Shown: piece after piece, positions 39,330 through 50,897 of the stretch
Position numbering within the stretch: position 1 is the first letter of the stretch
Layout: each line of letters opens with the position of its first letter
Source: Mycoplasma anserisalpingitidis
Lineage (GTDB): Bacteria > Bacillota_I > Bacilli_A > Mycoplasmatales > Metamycoplasmataceae
NCBI RefSeq assembly: GCF_007859615.1
Contig: NZ_CP042295.1
Location: 744,001-808,000, forward strand
DNA length: 64,000 nucleotides
Reading direction: 5' to 3'
The notes under the pieces: generated by a model
What the model was told of the DNA's origin: nothing
Databases searched by the model: none
The model's input: the letters and a program-made list of their open reading frames with translations, nothing else
Program-made: the position numbers and the translations under genes

Positions 39330-41397
39330 ATTGTAATCTCTCTTCAGTTATTGCGTCAAAAATGTGAAGTCTATCTTTTGGAAGATTGAAGTAAATGTCT
39401 TGTCCTAATTCATAGTGCATTCTATTATCAAGTAAGAAATTAATTTTACCGATATTTGGAACGTCAACAATTAATTTACTTTCTTTTCCAAAGTTTTCAA
39501 CAACTTTTACTATACCTATAAAGTCAGCTCTAGATTTTGTTTTAACTATTTCAAAATCTTCTGAACGTACACCTATGTTAAGTTGTGCACTTTCTTTATC
39601 TTTAATATCGATATTTGATATAACTGTTTTATCGATATAAATTTCACCTTTTTCATATTTAGCAGGGAATAGACCCATTTCAGGCATCCCTAAAAATCTA
39701 GCGACGAACTGGTTTTTAGGTCTATTATAAAGTTCCATTGGTGAACCCATTTGTTGAACTCTAGCCATAGACATACAGATAACTATATCGCTAATACTCA
39801 TAGCTTCTTCTTGATCATGTGTAACAAAAACAGTTGTAATTCCAAGAGATTGCTGAATTTCACGAATTCATTGACGAGTAGAAATACGTAACTTCGCGTC
39901 TAAGTTTGAAAGAGGTTCATCCATTAATAATATTTGAGGTTTTTTAACAATGGCACGTGCAATTGATACACGTTGTTGTTGACCACCTGATAAACGAGTA
40001 GGTTTCTTTTGAAGGATAGGAATTATTTCAACACGTTTTGCAACTTCCATAACTTCATTATGAATTGCTTGACGAATAGATACAATGTCTTTTGTATATT
40101 CCTTGATAGCTTCTTTTTCATTTGTGTCTAACATTTGACGACCTTGAGAAGCATCTTCTTTCATAACTTTATCCAATGTTGGATACTTAGATAATAAAGT
40201 TTTCTTAACGTGATTATAGTTATTTCTTACTAATTTTGCTAATGTTTTATCGTAAGATTTTAATGTTTTTAACTCTTCATTTTCAGCATAAGCCAATTTA
40301 TAATCAACTCTTGCTTTTTCATAATTGTTTTTCTCAACTATTTTTTTTTCTTTGTATTTTTCTCTAATTTTTAAAGAATTAATTTGGTATTTATATTTCA
40401 TTACAAGTGAAATAAGTTTACCTTCTGCTTTAATTACTTTAATTCTTTCAGAAAGTAATAAATTATCAAATTCAACCGATGTTAAAGATAAAATAGCTGA
40501 TTGAACATTTTCGATTTGTTTTTTGATTTCATCAATATTTTTTGATGGATTAAATTTCAATAATTTTTTATCAAGATTTTGTAATACTTCAGAATGTGTT
40601 AAATTAGATTGAACTAATCCTGAGTTTTTATTTTCCTTGAATTTTTCTTTAACTAACTTAATTTTTTGTTTTGTTTCTTTTTTAGTTAATGATTGATTTT
40701 TAAGAATATCTTTTGCAAGTTTTGATAATTCTGAATTTTCGTGAACAGAAACTAATTTATATCTACTTTGTGCTACTTCTAATTCGCTTGATAATTTAGC
40801 ATTAATATTATTTAATCTAAAAGTAAGTTCTTCAGAAATAGTTTTTGTTCATTTATGTGCTGTGTGAAGTTCTTGAATTTCTTCGCTAGTTGCCCCTAAT
40901 TTTCTAAGATAGATTTCTAATATTTTATTTTTTGCTAAATTCTTTTTGAAAACTACATTGTTTTTTCAAGCAGAGTCATTTTTAAGAGGGAATGCTATAT
41001 TTGCATAAACAGACATATGTGGATAAAGTGCGTAGTTTTGGAACACAAAACCAAGTTTTCTTTTTTGTGGTGAAAAGCTAGTAACATCTTTTCCTCTGAA
41101 TAAAATTTTACCTGATGTTGGTGTAAGAAGTCCAGCTATAGCATTTAATGTAGTAGACTTACCAGAACCTGATGGCCCAAGAAGTGTAACTAATTTTCCT
41201 TCTGGAATCTTAAAACTAACATCATCAACGGCCAATGTTTCACCAAAATCTATGTATAAGTTTTTAAGTTCGATTGCAGGAATTTCCCCTTGATCTCTAT
41301 TATCAGAATCTTCAGAAAGTTTTTCAATAATTTCAATTTGTTCTTCAGTTAGTAAAGACATTGAGTATTTATTTTTAATATTTTGTTGTTTTTCCAT
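39313..41397 (-). CDS. ABC transporter ATPase (UgpC/MsmK-like) with a long internal insertion
   Basis: The ATP-hydrolysing subunit, 694 aa where about 370 is normal. Walker [10 protein letters not shown] is at residues 74-82, the Q loop [20 protein letters not shown] near 122, the signature [14 protein letters not shown] near 469, Walker [12 protein letters not shown] near 492 and the switch His in [13 protein letters not shown]-terminal regulatory domain resembling MalK follows. Between Q loop and signature there is an extra stretch of roughly 290 residues (about 145-450), Lys/Glu-rich and predicted to be long helices. The MG187-type ATPase of other mycoplasmas has a similar insertion. The ATG is 2 bases after the nuclease stop. 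Confidence 0.9.
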
Positions 41398-41399
41398 TA

Positions 41400-42827
41400 C
41401 TATTTTTCCTTGTTATTTTCTAATTCTTTAATTCAATCTAAGATACTAAATGGCATTTTGGGTTGGATTTCAAATAAATCTCCGCGGTTAGTGAACACTG
41501 AACGACGGAAAAATAAATCTCAACCAGAATTTTCTTTATTTCTATATATAGTTTTTTGTATTCCAAATGGATTACTTACAAACTTATAGAAACCATTTTG
41601 GTTTATAAATGCCTCTTCAGCAGCTTCAGCTATTATTGGATAAATTTTGGTTTTATATGCTGTTTTATCACTTTGATATGTTGAACGAAAATTCTCTGAT
41701 TCTGTATCATAAGGTAATGTCAATCCTGCTCTTACAATTTCAGCTGAATAAGAATATTGATAATTACCATTTGGTTCATCTTTTTTGTTTATAAATAAAT
41801 CTCCAACTAATCTTTTATAAGCGTCTTCTTCACCATTAGATCAAAACACTACATCTTGACCCATTAAATTCTCTTCAGCAAACTTTGTTGATCATTCGGC
41901 AAAAGTATATTCAAATGGTTTTGATTTCACTGAACTTGAACCAGAACCAACAGCTTTTTCAGGTGTATCTATTGATGCTATTCTAACTTTATATTCCGAA
42001 CCTATAGAATAAGTTTCTTCGAATTTAGTTGGCACTTCAGTAAGTTTAATTGTTGCTGTATCACCATCAGAAACAGAAACAATTTTTCCTCTCATAACTA
42101 ATGGTTTATAAATTTCACTATTTCAATCAATATTAACTGGTTTGAATTTTTCTTGTCCTAAAGCTGAATTCTCAACTTCAGCAATAGACTTAAACGACTT
42201 CTCTTGCACTAGATCAATAAGAAAGTCTGTGTTTCTAATAACTACTATTTTAGAACCACTTCTAAAAACAATTTGAAATCTTAATGTTTGTTTAATGTCT
42301 TTTAAGGAAGAAGTGTTTTTGCCGAATGATTTAATTACAGTGTCAGTATCAGGGTAGCTTATTTCACTAACAATATTCAAATATAATTGCCGAGGTTCAT
42401 CTAATTTAAGTTCATCACCAACAAACTCAATTTTTAAATCTGGCCACATTTCTTTTAGCGAATAACCTAATTTATTTTCAAAGTCAAATTCACTTCATGA
42501 ATTAAATATTTTGTTGCTTTTAACATTTGCAACATGATTGTTAACAATGTCTTTTAGTTTTTTATCAATTAAATTTTGTATATCTATTCTTGAAATTGTT
42601 CTATTGTTCTCATCTTTAAACATCCCAAGCGTTCCACTTTCATCTGTATTTAAAACAAGTTTAAATGGTTTTATTAAATTATCATTTGTTTCGGGAATGC
42701 TTGGTTTAGTATCAATAGGATTCTCATCTTTTTTTGAACCATCGCATGAAGCAGATAATGTAATTGCGGAAACTACCAGTGGTACACTAATAAATGAAGA
42801 CAATAGTTTGTATTTTTTCTTAAACAT
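41400..42827 (-). CDS. Surface thermonuclease-like lipoprotein (staphylococcal nuclease fold)
   Basis: A 475-aa lipoprotein (lipobox SASC, Cys28) with a staphylococcal nuclease domain at about residues 240-390. VSVSDGDTATIKL and RIASIDTPE carry the Asp and calcium-site residues, and DAYKRLVGDLFI holds the catalytic Arg region. It should degrade DNA/RNA at the cell surface. It stands between the substrate-binding lipoprotein and the ATPase of an ABC transporter, the same order as MG185-MG186-MG187. The transporter may therefore import nucleotides or nucleosides released by it; that link is an inference. Confidence 0.85.
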
Positions 42828-42891
42828 TTATTTTCTTTCTTTATAAAAATACAATTTCCTATAAATAAGAAATTATATTTTTATTAAAATG

Positions 42892-45228
42892 TTATTTTTC
42901 AGGATTTAATTGATTTACGAAATCGTTAACAAAGTCAATTTCATTCGATTTACCTTGTTCAATTTTATTTTGAACAGTTTTGAATTGCGAAATAATTTGA
43001 GATCTAAATTTTTCTGATAATGTTGCTCCTGGTTCTTCGAAAATAAACACATCACCATTTAAAGCAGCGTTTTTGAACATTTGTAATGAAACATTTAAAG
43101 CAGCATTTGTACCAAATTGATTATTTGGTAATTCTTTGAAGTTAGCTGTAGGAATAAAGTAGTTAGCAACATATTGAATATATTCAACCGCTGTATGTTC
43201 TTTAGCAAAGAAATCTTTAAGACTCTCACTAAAATCATTAGTATTATCTAAAATGAATTTATCGGTTGAAGTTAAAAGTCATTTAACGAATTTTTTGGTT
43301 TGTTTGTCATCTTCGGTAGTTCCATGAATTCCGATAATTGATGGACCTTGTGTATAAACAATTGATCTTGATGAAGAATCATTTCATTTCAATGGAGTAG
43401 ACATAACTAATAATTCTGATTTACTTAAGATTTTTTCTCCTGATGCTTCAATTACTTGAAGTAATTTATTTTTAGAATCCAATAAATTAAGTGTTCCAAT
43501 TTCAGAAGCTTTTAAATCACCATCATCTGTAGATTCACCCTTAAATCCAATAAAGTAAACGAATCTTCCTTTTGTTTTAATACTTTCAACTTTTCCTAAA
43601 TATGCTACTTGATTACTTGCATTAACTTCTAAAGCTCTAAGTACTTTTTCTAATTCAGCTGTTTTTGATGCATTATCATCACTAATTAAAAGAATTCTGT
43701 TCGCATCGATTAATTTTTGATTTTTTACAAATAATTCTTCATCTTCTTGCGACGCAAATTTATAATCATATCCGCTAACTTCATTTTCATTTACATTTGC
43801 TGAATAACTGAAAATTAAATTGTTTTTTTTTGAAATGTATGTTTTTACACCTTTATTTTGATGTTTTTCAGAAACACTAGTATTAAGTTTATAAACATTA
43901 TTTTTTGTGAGAGCTAATTCAATGTCTCCTGCACTTAAGCTAGCTTGGAAGAATAATGGTTTTTCAGCATTGTTGTAGTTGTTTGAGTATCCTGCACTTG
44001 AACCAATTGAAAAAGCCATTTTGTGGTAAACTTGATCTTTTGAAGCGTAAGCACCATCACCATAAAGTTTTAAACCATTTGCTTCAAGAGCACTTTTGAT
44101 TGAGTTGAAAATTTCTTCAGCTGCTCTTTTTGTAGTATCGTTTTTATTGATGTTGTTAAATAAAACTTTTGTAACACCTTTATCTTTACCAAGTTTGTGA
44201 AGTCCATCTTCATTCATATCAGTAATTAAACCATGCGAATACATCGATTGATTAAAAACTCCCGCTGCATCATCAATCCCCATTACATGAAGACCTGTGT
44301 TATTTTTAGAAGAATTTGTAAACATTTTTTGTGCAATTTCTGAGAAATGTAACATTTGTTGATATTGTGTTAAAAATGTGGTTTTAATTACATAACCTTT
44401 AACAAGGTCCTTAACATTTGATACAGTTGTTCCTCATATTTGTTCAACACCTTTTTCATCAGCAGAACCAGCTTTAAGAATTTTGTTATATAGCTCTTCA
44501 AAATCTTTATCAACTGTAGCACCATTTTCAACCATATTTTTAAGAATATAAGCTAAAACAGGTTGATTAATTGATAAAGTATTTATACTCTTGAAACCTG
44601 GAACAACTCAGAATCCATTAGGATATTGAATGTGTTCAACATTATCACTAACCTTAGTGAAGTTTTTATCAAAGTAAGTTTTCTTTAAATCAAATTCTTC
44701 TTCTTTATCTCTAAAGTTAAGCAACATACCTTTTTCAGCTAATTTAGCTGCATTAGGTGAATAGTTAAAAATTAAGTTATATGATCCTGTAGCATCATGA
44801 CTGCTTAAAAAGTTATCAACTTTTTTTCCACCTTCAGTATAACCAGAACCGATATTGTCAAGTTGAATTTCTTTGTCACTTGTAGATTTTACATGAGCAT
44901 TATAATATTCAATTAATGCCTTTAAAATTTTAAATCGGTTACCACCTTTTGATCAAGCCACACCAATTTTTATTTTATCACTATTTTGATCATAATATCC
45001 AGCAACCGCTGAGTTGTTTTTATTAGCAATAGGAACAAACTCATCATTAACATTATAATCCACGTCAAAAACTGAACCATTTCCTCCTGCATTTGGATTC
45101 GATGGATTTGTACTTGAATCTTCCTTTGGTTTTTCTGTTTTGCTAGAGCTATCGCATGAAGCTGATAAAGCAATAAACGAAGTCATTGTTAAGGCTCCAG
45201 AAACTCCTAATATTAATTTATTTTTCAT
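42892..45228 (-). CDS. Substrate-binding-type surface lipoprotein (P68/MG185 family)
   Basis: A 778-aa lipoprotein, first gene of the transporter operon. The signal peptide ends at Ser-Ala-Ser-Cys (Cys25) and is followed by a Ser/Pro/Asn/Gly linker (about residues 26-50). The mature part resembles extracellular solute-binding proteins of sugar-type ABC systems (KIKIGVAWSKGGNRFKILKALIEYYN at the start, then a long alpha/beta body). A ribosome site TAGGAGGAA precedes the ATG. By gene order it corresponds to MG185 of M. genitalium. Ligand unknown. Confidence 0.82.
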
Positions 45229-45371
45229 AAAATAATTCCTCCTAAATTTATACTTATATATTATAGTTTATTTTTTAGATAAGAGATACTATGAAATTAA
45301 TTTTCACTTTTGAGCAGTCAAAGATATCTAATTTGTTTTAATCACGATAAAAACCTTTTAATTTAGCAAAA

Positions 45372-45403
45372 ATATATAAAAAAATCACCTATAAAATAGG
45401 TGA
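45372..45403 (-). terminator. Terminator of the thioredoxin gene
   Basis: TCACCTAT-AAA-ATAGGTGA is a perfect 8-bp stem followed on the minus strand by TTTTTTTATATA. It lies 24 bases after the thioredoxin stop. Confidence 0.85.
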
Positions 45404-45426
45404 AAAATGTTTTTTAGATGTTTGTC

Positions 45427-45792
45427 TTAATAATCTATTTTCTCTTTTTCAATAAGAGATAATGCTTTTTCAATTCATGAGTTTAATATTTCTTTAGGTC
45501 AATATTCATAACCTTTATTAATAATTTCATTATTTAAGAAAATCATATGTGTTGGAACTTTGAGGATTTGTAACTTATTTGTGTAGTTTCTAAAAAGTTC
45601 AGAATCTTCTGCATCAATTTTAATAAATTGAATATTTGCATCTTCGCTATATTGTTCAGCAAGTGAGTCCACAATAGGTTTCATTACCTTACAGTCATTG
45701 CATCATTTTGTAGTGAATTCAACAAAAAATACAATATCTTTTGTGCTCGCTATTTTGTTTTCAGCTTCATTTCACATTAGTTCTTTAAACAT
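45427..45792 (-). CDS. Thioredoxin-family protein
   Basis: A 121-aa thioredoxin-fold protein with the redox motif Trp-Cys-Asn-Asp-Cys-Lys (the Trp is a TGA codon) and the cis-Pro in LKVPTHMIF. The N-terminal part, IVFFVEFTTKWCNDCKVMKP, is typical. Canonical thioredoxin has Cys-Gly-Pro-Cys, so this is a variant, perhaps a general thiol reductase. It starts 2 bases after the stop of the 498-aa membrane protein and is probably cotranscribed with it. Confidence 0.85.
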
Positions 45793-45794
45793 GA

Positions 45795-47291
45795 TTACCT
45801 CTTATCTTTAGGAGCAACCGATTCAAGGAATTCATCAAGTTCCTTGAATAATTTTTCTCTTTCTAATTCATCTTCATCTTCAATAGTTGGATTAGGTTTT
45901 TGATTTGTGCTATTTTTAATTACTTGTTCAGATTTAACGTCTTTAATGCTTTGAGAAGGTAAATTACTTGCGTTAGTAGTGACTTTAGGTTGATTTTCTC
46001 TTATAACATAAGCGTCTTCATAAGTTGAATTATAACTTGCTGGTTCTTCATAAATATCTTCAAACATATTTTCTTGAACATTATTAGAACCCGTTTCATA
46101 AGCATTTGATGAATTTGTGTTAACTATATATTCTTGATTATTTGTATTACTAATCGAACTACTTTCTTGTTGTTCTTTTTGATTTTCTTTAGTTTTTTTA
46201 GAAAGTTTATCATTAATTGTTTGATTAACAACAAACTCGTTTTCTTTTATGATAATTTGATCAAAATCAGTTTTTCTCTCGTTTTCTAAGTTAACAAATT
46301 TGTTTCTTACACTTTTAAGATCAATTGTAGCTTTAGTTTTTTTGCCATCAATAGTTTTTTCAATAACTCTAATTTTCAATTCAGCAAAATTAATTGCATC
46401 TAATTTATCAGTGATTAATCCTTTAATAATCATCATAGTGTAAAAATACAATTGCACACCTTTAGTAACAACAAAAACACTTTGACGACTATTCATATAT
46501 TCTTTAACACTTTCAAGTGAATTACCTTTACTCATGTAAACTTTTCATATTTTTTTAGGTTCTACTAGAATAGCTTGAATGAATAAAAATGCCACTAAGA
46601 ATATTCAAATAATAATTGGGAGTATACTTGAAACAGAGATGTAGTAAAAAATATTGTAAATGGAGTCGAGTAACATTCCGATATTATTTAATGAATTTGG
46701 ATAATCTACATTTGAACCTGAAATGTAATATCATCCATGTTTATATAAATTAACTGAACCGATATTAAAGTCAAAAGATCAGTTATAGATGAAATGAAGA
46801 ATTATATGCTCACCAAGAGTTAAAATGAAAAATAATAAAATTAAAATTTTTCTAATAATTCCTAAAAGTGTAATAACATTCACTTTTCTAATCCGCGAAA
46901 ATAATGTAAAAGCACGTTCACTTTTCTTATTTAGAACTAACTTTGTTATCACTCAAGTGGCACTTAAAACTAGTAAAATAACAAAAGAATTTCCAAAGTA
47001 CATACCTATAGAATATTTATAAATATCCAAGAAAAATCATCCTTCAACAATCGAAGCTATTAATGCATATGCAAATAGTAAAAAAATGATTACTAAACTT
47101 AAAATATGTCATTTTAGGTTTAATTTTTTAGTTAGAATCCTATTATTTTCATTTAATTGTTCTACATAAGGAATATCTAGTTCATTAAAAACTTTTCTAT
47201 TTTTGAATAACCTAAAAAGAGAAGAAATTTTAGTTCTTCTTTTTTCTTCCAAATATGAATAGTTTTCAAATTTTAGTCTATTTTTAATCAT
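45795..47291 (-). CDS. Multi-helix membrane protein with a long polar C-terminal tail
   Basis: A 498-aa protein. A basic N-terminal segment of about 60 residues precedes roughly four to five membrane helices between residues ~62 and 245. A cytoplasmic part with a small folded stretch (NFAELKIRVIEKTIDGKKTKATIDLK) follows, and then a Gln/Asn/Ser-rich disordered tail of about 150 residues. No family recognised. The only good promoter is TATAAT 6 bases before the ATG, again without a ribosome site. It is cotranscribed with thioredoxin. Confidence 0.7.
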
Positions 47292-47335
47292 GTCTAAATT
47301 ATAAACAAATTTAATTTAATATAGATTATTTGATA

Positions 47336-47357
47336 ATAAAAAAGTAGCTTGGCTACT
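47336..47357 (-). terminator. Terminator of the RNase J-like gene
   Basis: GTAGC-CAA-GCTAC (minus strand) followed by TTTTTTATT, 6 bases after the stop. Confidence 0.75.
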
Positions 47358-47362
47358 CTAAT

Positions 47363-49012
47363 CTATAAAATAGTGAAAGAAACAGCAATTAAAGGTTCCT
47401 TATCAGTTAACTTAAATATTTTTTTGCGGATTACCTTTCTAAGTCTTTCCTGTAAATCTTTAATACCTTTAAATACTTCGTTTTCAACAACATCAGAAAT
47501 AATCTCTTTTACATAATTTGTTGTTTCAACTTTTTCATCTTTACCTATAACACCAACAAATTCAATTTTCATATCATTGCTAATTTCTTTAGTTTTTGAA
47601 TTAAAATGTAAAACTACTAAAATTAATCCATCACGCCCAAGTAACTCTCTTTCATTGATTACTTCACTAGAGATATTTCCTACATCGAAACCATCGATTA
47701 TAGTATCACCAACATTTTTAATTTTTCCATTTTGACTAAATAAAACTCCATCAATAAAATGAGCTATCTTTCCATTTTGTAAAATTAAAGATTTAGTTTT
47801 TTTAGTTCCTTTGTATTCAGCTAATGCATTTGAAATATCTACAAGGTGTCTGTAAAGTCCTTGAACTGGAATTATATATTTTGGATTTAACTTTTCAACT
47901 AAATCGATAATATCGTTTTGAATTGGTCTATGGAAAAAATAATCTTTGTCAGAAGCATCGGTAATTTGTGGAGTAATTCTTGCTACTTCATCTAAACAAA
48001 CCGCTTGCAAGGATTCAAGTCCATTAACTGGTGGAGCCATCATAATAACCTTATCAGTTGGTTTGAGTTTTAATAATACATCTTTATTATCAGTAATTCT
48101 TAAAAAACGATTGTAAAGCCTTTCAACAGCACCAGTAATTAAAATAACTGCATTTTCGTGTTTGTTTAATGAACGATAATCAAGAATTGTTGGTAATTCT
48201 AAATCCGGTTTAACTTGTTTGATTAAATAAAGTAATTGCCCATAAGTTTTTCCGTAAGGGATAACTGGACGATTGTGTTTTTTAGCTAAATCAAGAATTT
48301 GGTGTAGTGAAACCATTTCTTCATCATAGGCACCTACAATTATTCTTTGATTTGGAAGTGCTTTTTCGAAATCTTCGATTAAATTTAATGGCAATTTAAT
48401 TTTTTCAATCGCATAACCTTTGTGATTTGAACGACCAGCGTCAGTAACTATTGCAATAACATTTCTATTATTTATATTACTTTTAATTTCATCAAAATTA
48501 GTATTTCCATAAATTCCTAAATCGCCTTTAACATAGTTAAATAAGAAAATTATATCTCCATCAGGAGTGATAAAATCAAAACCAATTGAACCTGGTAAAC
48601 TACCAGCAACAATAATTGGTTTAACTGTTAAACTACCTACTTTTTCTTCTTTATTAAATGAAATAACTTCGACATTTTCAGGATTTATAGAATATTTACT
48701 TAATCTTTCTAAAATCATGATTTTGTTGAATGGACTTGAATAAATTTTAATTTTAGGCAATTTCATTGCTAATCAAGGTAAAGCACTAAAACTATCATTT
48801 TTAACATCAGAAATAAAAATTCCTTTAATTCTATCCTTGTTTTTTTCCAAATAAGTAAAATCTGGGATTAATGTATCTACACCATTTGATGAATTAATTG
48901 GTATTTTAGCTCCTGAATTAATAATATAAATTTCATCATTGAATTCTAAAATATAGCAGTTTTTTCCGTTTTCGTCTAAACCACCCAATGCAAAAATATT
49001 TAAATGATTCAT
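47363..49012 (-). CDS. RNase J-like protein with degenerate active site
   Basis: A 549-aa protein with the RNase J layout: metallo-beta-lactamase fold, beta-CASP domain and C-terminal domain. Recognisable parts are the opening FALGGLDENGKNCYILEFND, the MMAPPVNGLESLQAVCLDEVARI segment in beta-CASP and KYIIPVQGLYRHLVD. The metal ligands are missing. Where active enzymes have His-x-His-x-Asp-His after ISH/ISHGH, this one reads SDVKNDSF, and the later PVHGEYRHL has Gln for His. It is probably a non-catalytic RNase J2-type partner of an RNase J1 encoded elsewhere. Ribosome site AAAGGAAG. Confidence 0.85.
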
Positions 49013-49176
49013 AATCTTCCTTTACATTATTTTTAATTATTTAATATGAATATAGTATTGAAAATAACGTTTTTATTATAACATATAAGAAATTCAAGTA
49101 AAAAATAAAGTTAATAATAATTAGTAAGAAATCAACAACATAATATTATTTCAATTCCTTCCTTTTAGCTAAAAAC

Positions 49177-49303
49177 GTAAAATAAAAAAGAGAAACTAAC
49201 CAAAACCAAACACCGTTTCTCTTTTAACCCTTAAATTTGAAATGAGGTCATATTAATTATACACAATTAAAACCAGAAGAGAGATTAATTATCCAAATCA
49301 ATT
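49177..49303 (+). mobile_element. Decayed end of an IS30-family element
   Basis: About 127 bases match, in reverse orientation, the transposase start and upstream region of the IS at 13-14.6 kb (AAAAAGAGAAACTAACCAAAAC, GTTTCTCTTTTAACCC, AAATTTGAAATGAGGTCATAT, then codons for YTQLKPEERLIIQIN). The transposase ATG is changed to ATT and the match stops at about the 19th codon. Nothing else is seen in 49013-49176 apart from the RNase J promoter area. Confidence 0.85.
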
Positions 49304-49314
49304 ACAATCATAAA

Positions 49315-49464
49315 TTAAACATTTGATGTTTCTGTATTGATCAAAAAATGAATCGCTCTTTGTCCAACCAACAACACAAACGAAGGTATTGTTATTATAT
49401 AAAGAATGAAAATTATACTTATAATCTTATTTTGTTTTTTCTCTTTGTCATTAAAAATTGTCAT
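49315..49464 (-). CDS. 49-aa membrane peptide, possibly truncated by the IS remnant
   Basis: Starts at an ATG behind AAGGATGATAATT. A charged N-terminus (MTIFNDKEKKQNK) leads into one hydrophobic helix and ends IHFLINTETSNV. The stop codon lies within a dozen bases of the IS remnant, so the original protein may have been longer. No family recognised; it could be debris. Confidence 0.45.
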   Translation of the reverse strand: MTIFNDKEKKQNKIISIIFILYIITIPSFVLLVGQRAIHFLINTETSNV

Positions 49465-49569
49465 AATTATCATCCTTAATGTATTTTTATAAAACTATAT
49501 TAGCAAAACTTTAAATCGATTTGTATTGTTGCATAATAAAAAAGAAAAATAAATTTCTGTTAATTGCAC

Positions 49570-50202
49570 TTACAAATCGGTTTTATTTTTATCACTTAAT
49601 TCCAATATATATTCATCAAAAGCGACTGAACCAATATTTCTTAATTTTTTATTAGATGAAAATACTTTTAACGCCAAAAATCAAAGTCAACAAATTAAAG
49701 CAATTGATACGATTAATATAATGAAAAAATATGTTAAATTATTATTTAGATAACTTAATGCTAGTGTAATTGAACGAATTCCCAGTGCAAAGATCGCGAC
49801 TAATTCAATAATTGCGAATCATATTCAACTTTGATAACTTAAATATTTTTTCTTGTATTTTAATATATTAAATATCTCTAGGTATCTGTTATAGTGCAAT
49901 TGATGTGGTTTATAATCCACTAAATATGAATTAAATTCATTTCAACCTACAGATTCAACCATTTTTATTATTTTATTGTCGAAATAATTAAACAATAAAA
50001 TGTATAAAAGTGCACCTAATACTATAAAAAATATCAAAAGAAACACAAAGATGTAAATCTCGGAAATTCCTCAATTAATAATAGTTTTTTCACCTACATT
50101 TAATGCAAAAACAATCAAAACAATCTCAATCATAAGAATTGACATAGTTCAATATATTTTTTGAGATTGCAGGCTTTTGAGTTTAACTATTAATTCTTTC
50201 AT
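49570..50202 (-). CDS. Four-helix membrane protein, 210 aa
   Basis: Starts behind TAGGAGG. Two helices (about residues 18-36 and 43-66), a loop with Tyr/His-rich sequence (WNEFNSYLVDYKPHQLHYNRYLEIFNILKYKKKY), then two more helices. TGA is used for Trp at least seven times. The topology and the Lys-rich end of the loop resemble the protein at 21936-22601. Unknown function. The gap 50203-50463 upstream holds no gene, only AT-rich DNA and a terminator hairpin. Confidence 0.68.
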
Positions 50203-50380
50203 TTTAACCTCCTAGTTACAAAATGTTAAAAAAGAAAACTACCTTGCTTTAGCTCTTACTTAATACAACTATTTAAATTTTAAATTAATATATTGTTTTT
50301 TATATAAATTCAATTTTTGACTAAAGAAAAAAGGGTAAATAACTATAAATAAGCGTTATTTGTGGAATCAAATATGGAAC

Positions 50381-50415
50381 AAAAAATCACACTATTGTGT
50401 GACTTATGTTCAAAC
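50381..50415 (-). terminator. Terminator hairpin, copy 1 of a repeated 35-base element
   Basis: TCACAC-TATT-GTGTGA stem with T-run on the minus strand. The surrounding 35 bases recur almost identically at 51289-51323. It ends the 143-aa membrane gene. Confidence 0.7.
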
Positions 50416-50463
50416 ATAATAAAATTCAATCGCTTTCAAAATAAAAGTTGATTTATCTTTACA

Positions 50464-50895
50464 TTATAGTTTTTTTATTAAAGCATATAAACAAACTAAT
50501 ATAAATATTATCACTGAAAAAATAATCATCAAAATAGTATTTAAAGCATAGCTACTAAACAATACTTGTAAAATACCTATAGTTAAAGTTCCTAAAAAGA
50601 TGAAAATAAATATAATTAAAAGACTAATTTTTAATTTTGTTTTGAATTTTTGAAAGTTGAATATTAATAATAAACATACATAAAATATGTACTTAATTTC
50701 AAGTATTGAGAATATATTTAATAGGAATTGTCCAAATGATTTATTGCTAAAATTAAAAGCAAAATTATATTCAATAATTCTATCTCCGAAATTGTTTTGG
50801 GTTGTCGAATAATTCAAATAAGGAATTATAAGAAAAACAAATATTAATAGGATGAAAAACAGTGTTCAAAATCTTACAATAATATCTTTTCTCAT
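50464..50895 (-). CDS. Membrane protein, 143 aa
   Basis: Four likely helices (residues ~8-25, ~58-77, ~83-104, ~114-140) with a short outside segment after the first (NYSTTQNNFGDRIIEYNFAF). The true start is the ATG shortly after the stop of a broken lipoprotein gene; one TGA codes Trp. No ribosome site is obvious, so translation may have depended on the upstream gene. No family recognised. Confidence 0.6.
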
Positions 50896-50897
50896 TA

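Noticed and set aside
35641..45228. TGA codons as possible selenocysteine or programmed stops
   Set aside because: TGA occurs at conserved Trp positions in most genes, so code 4 explains it.
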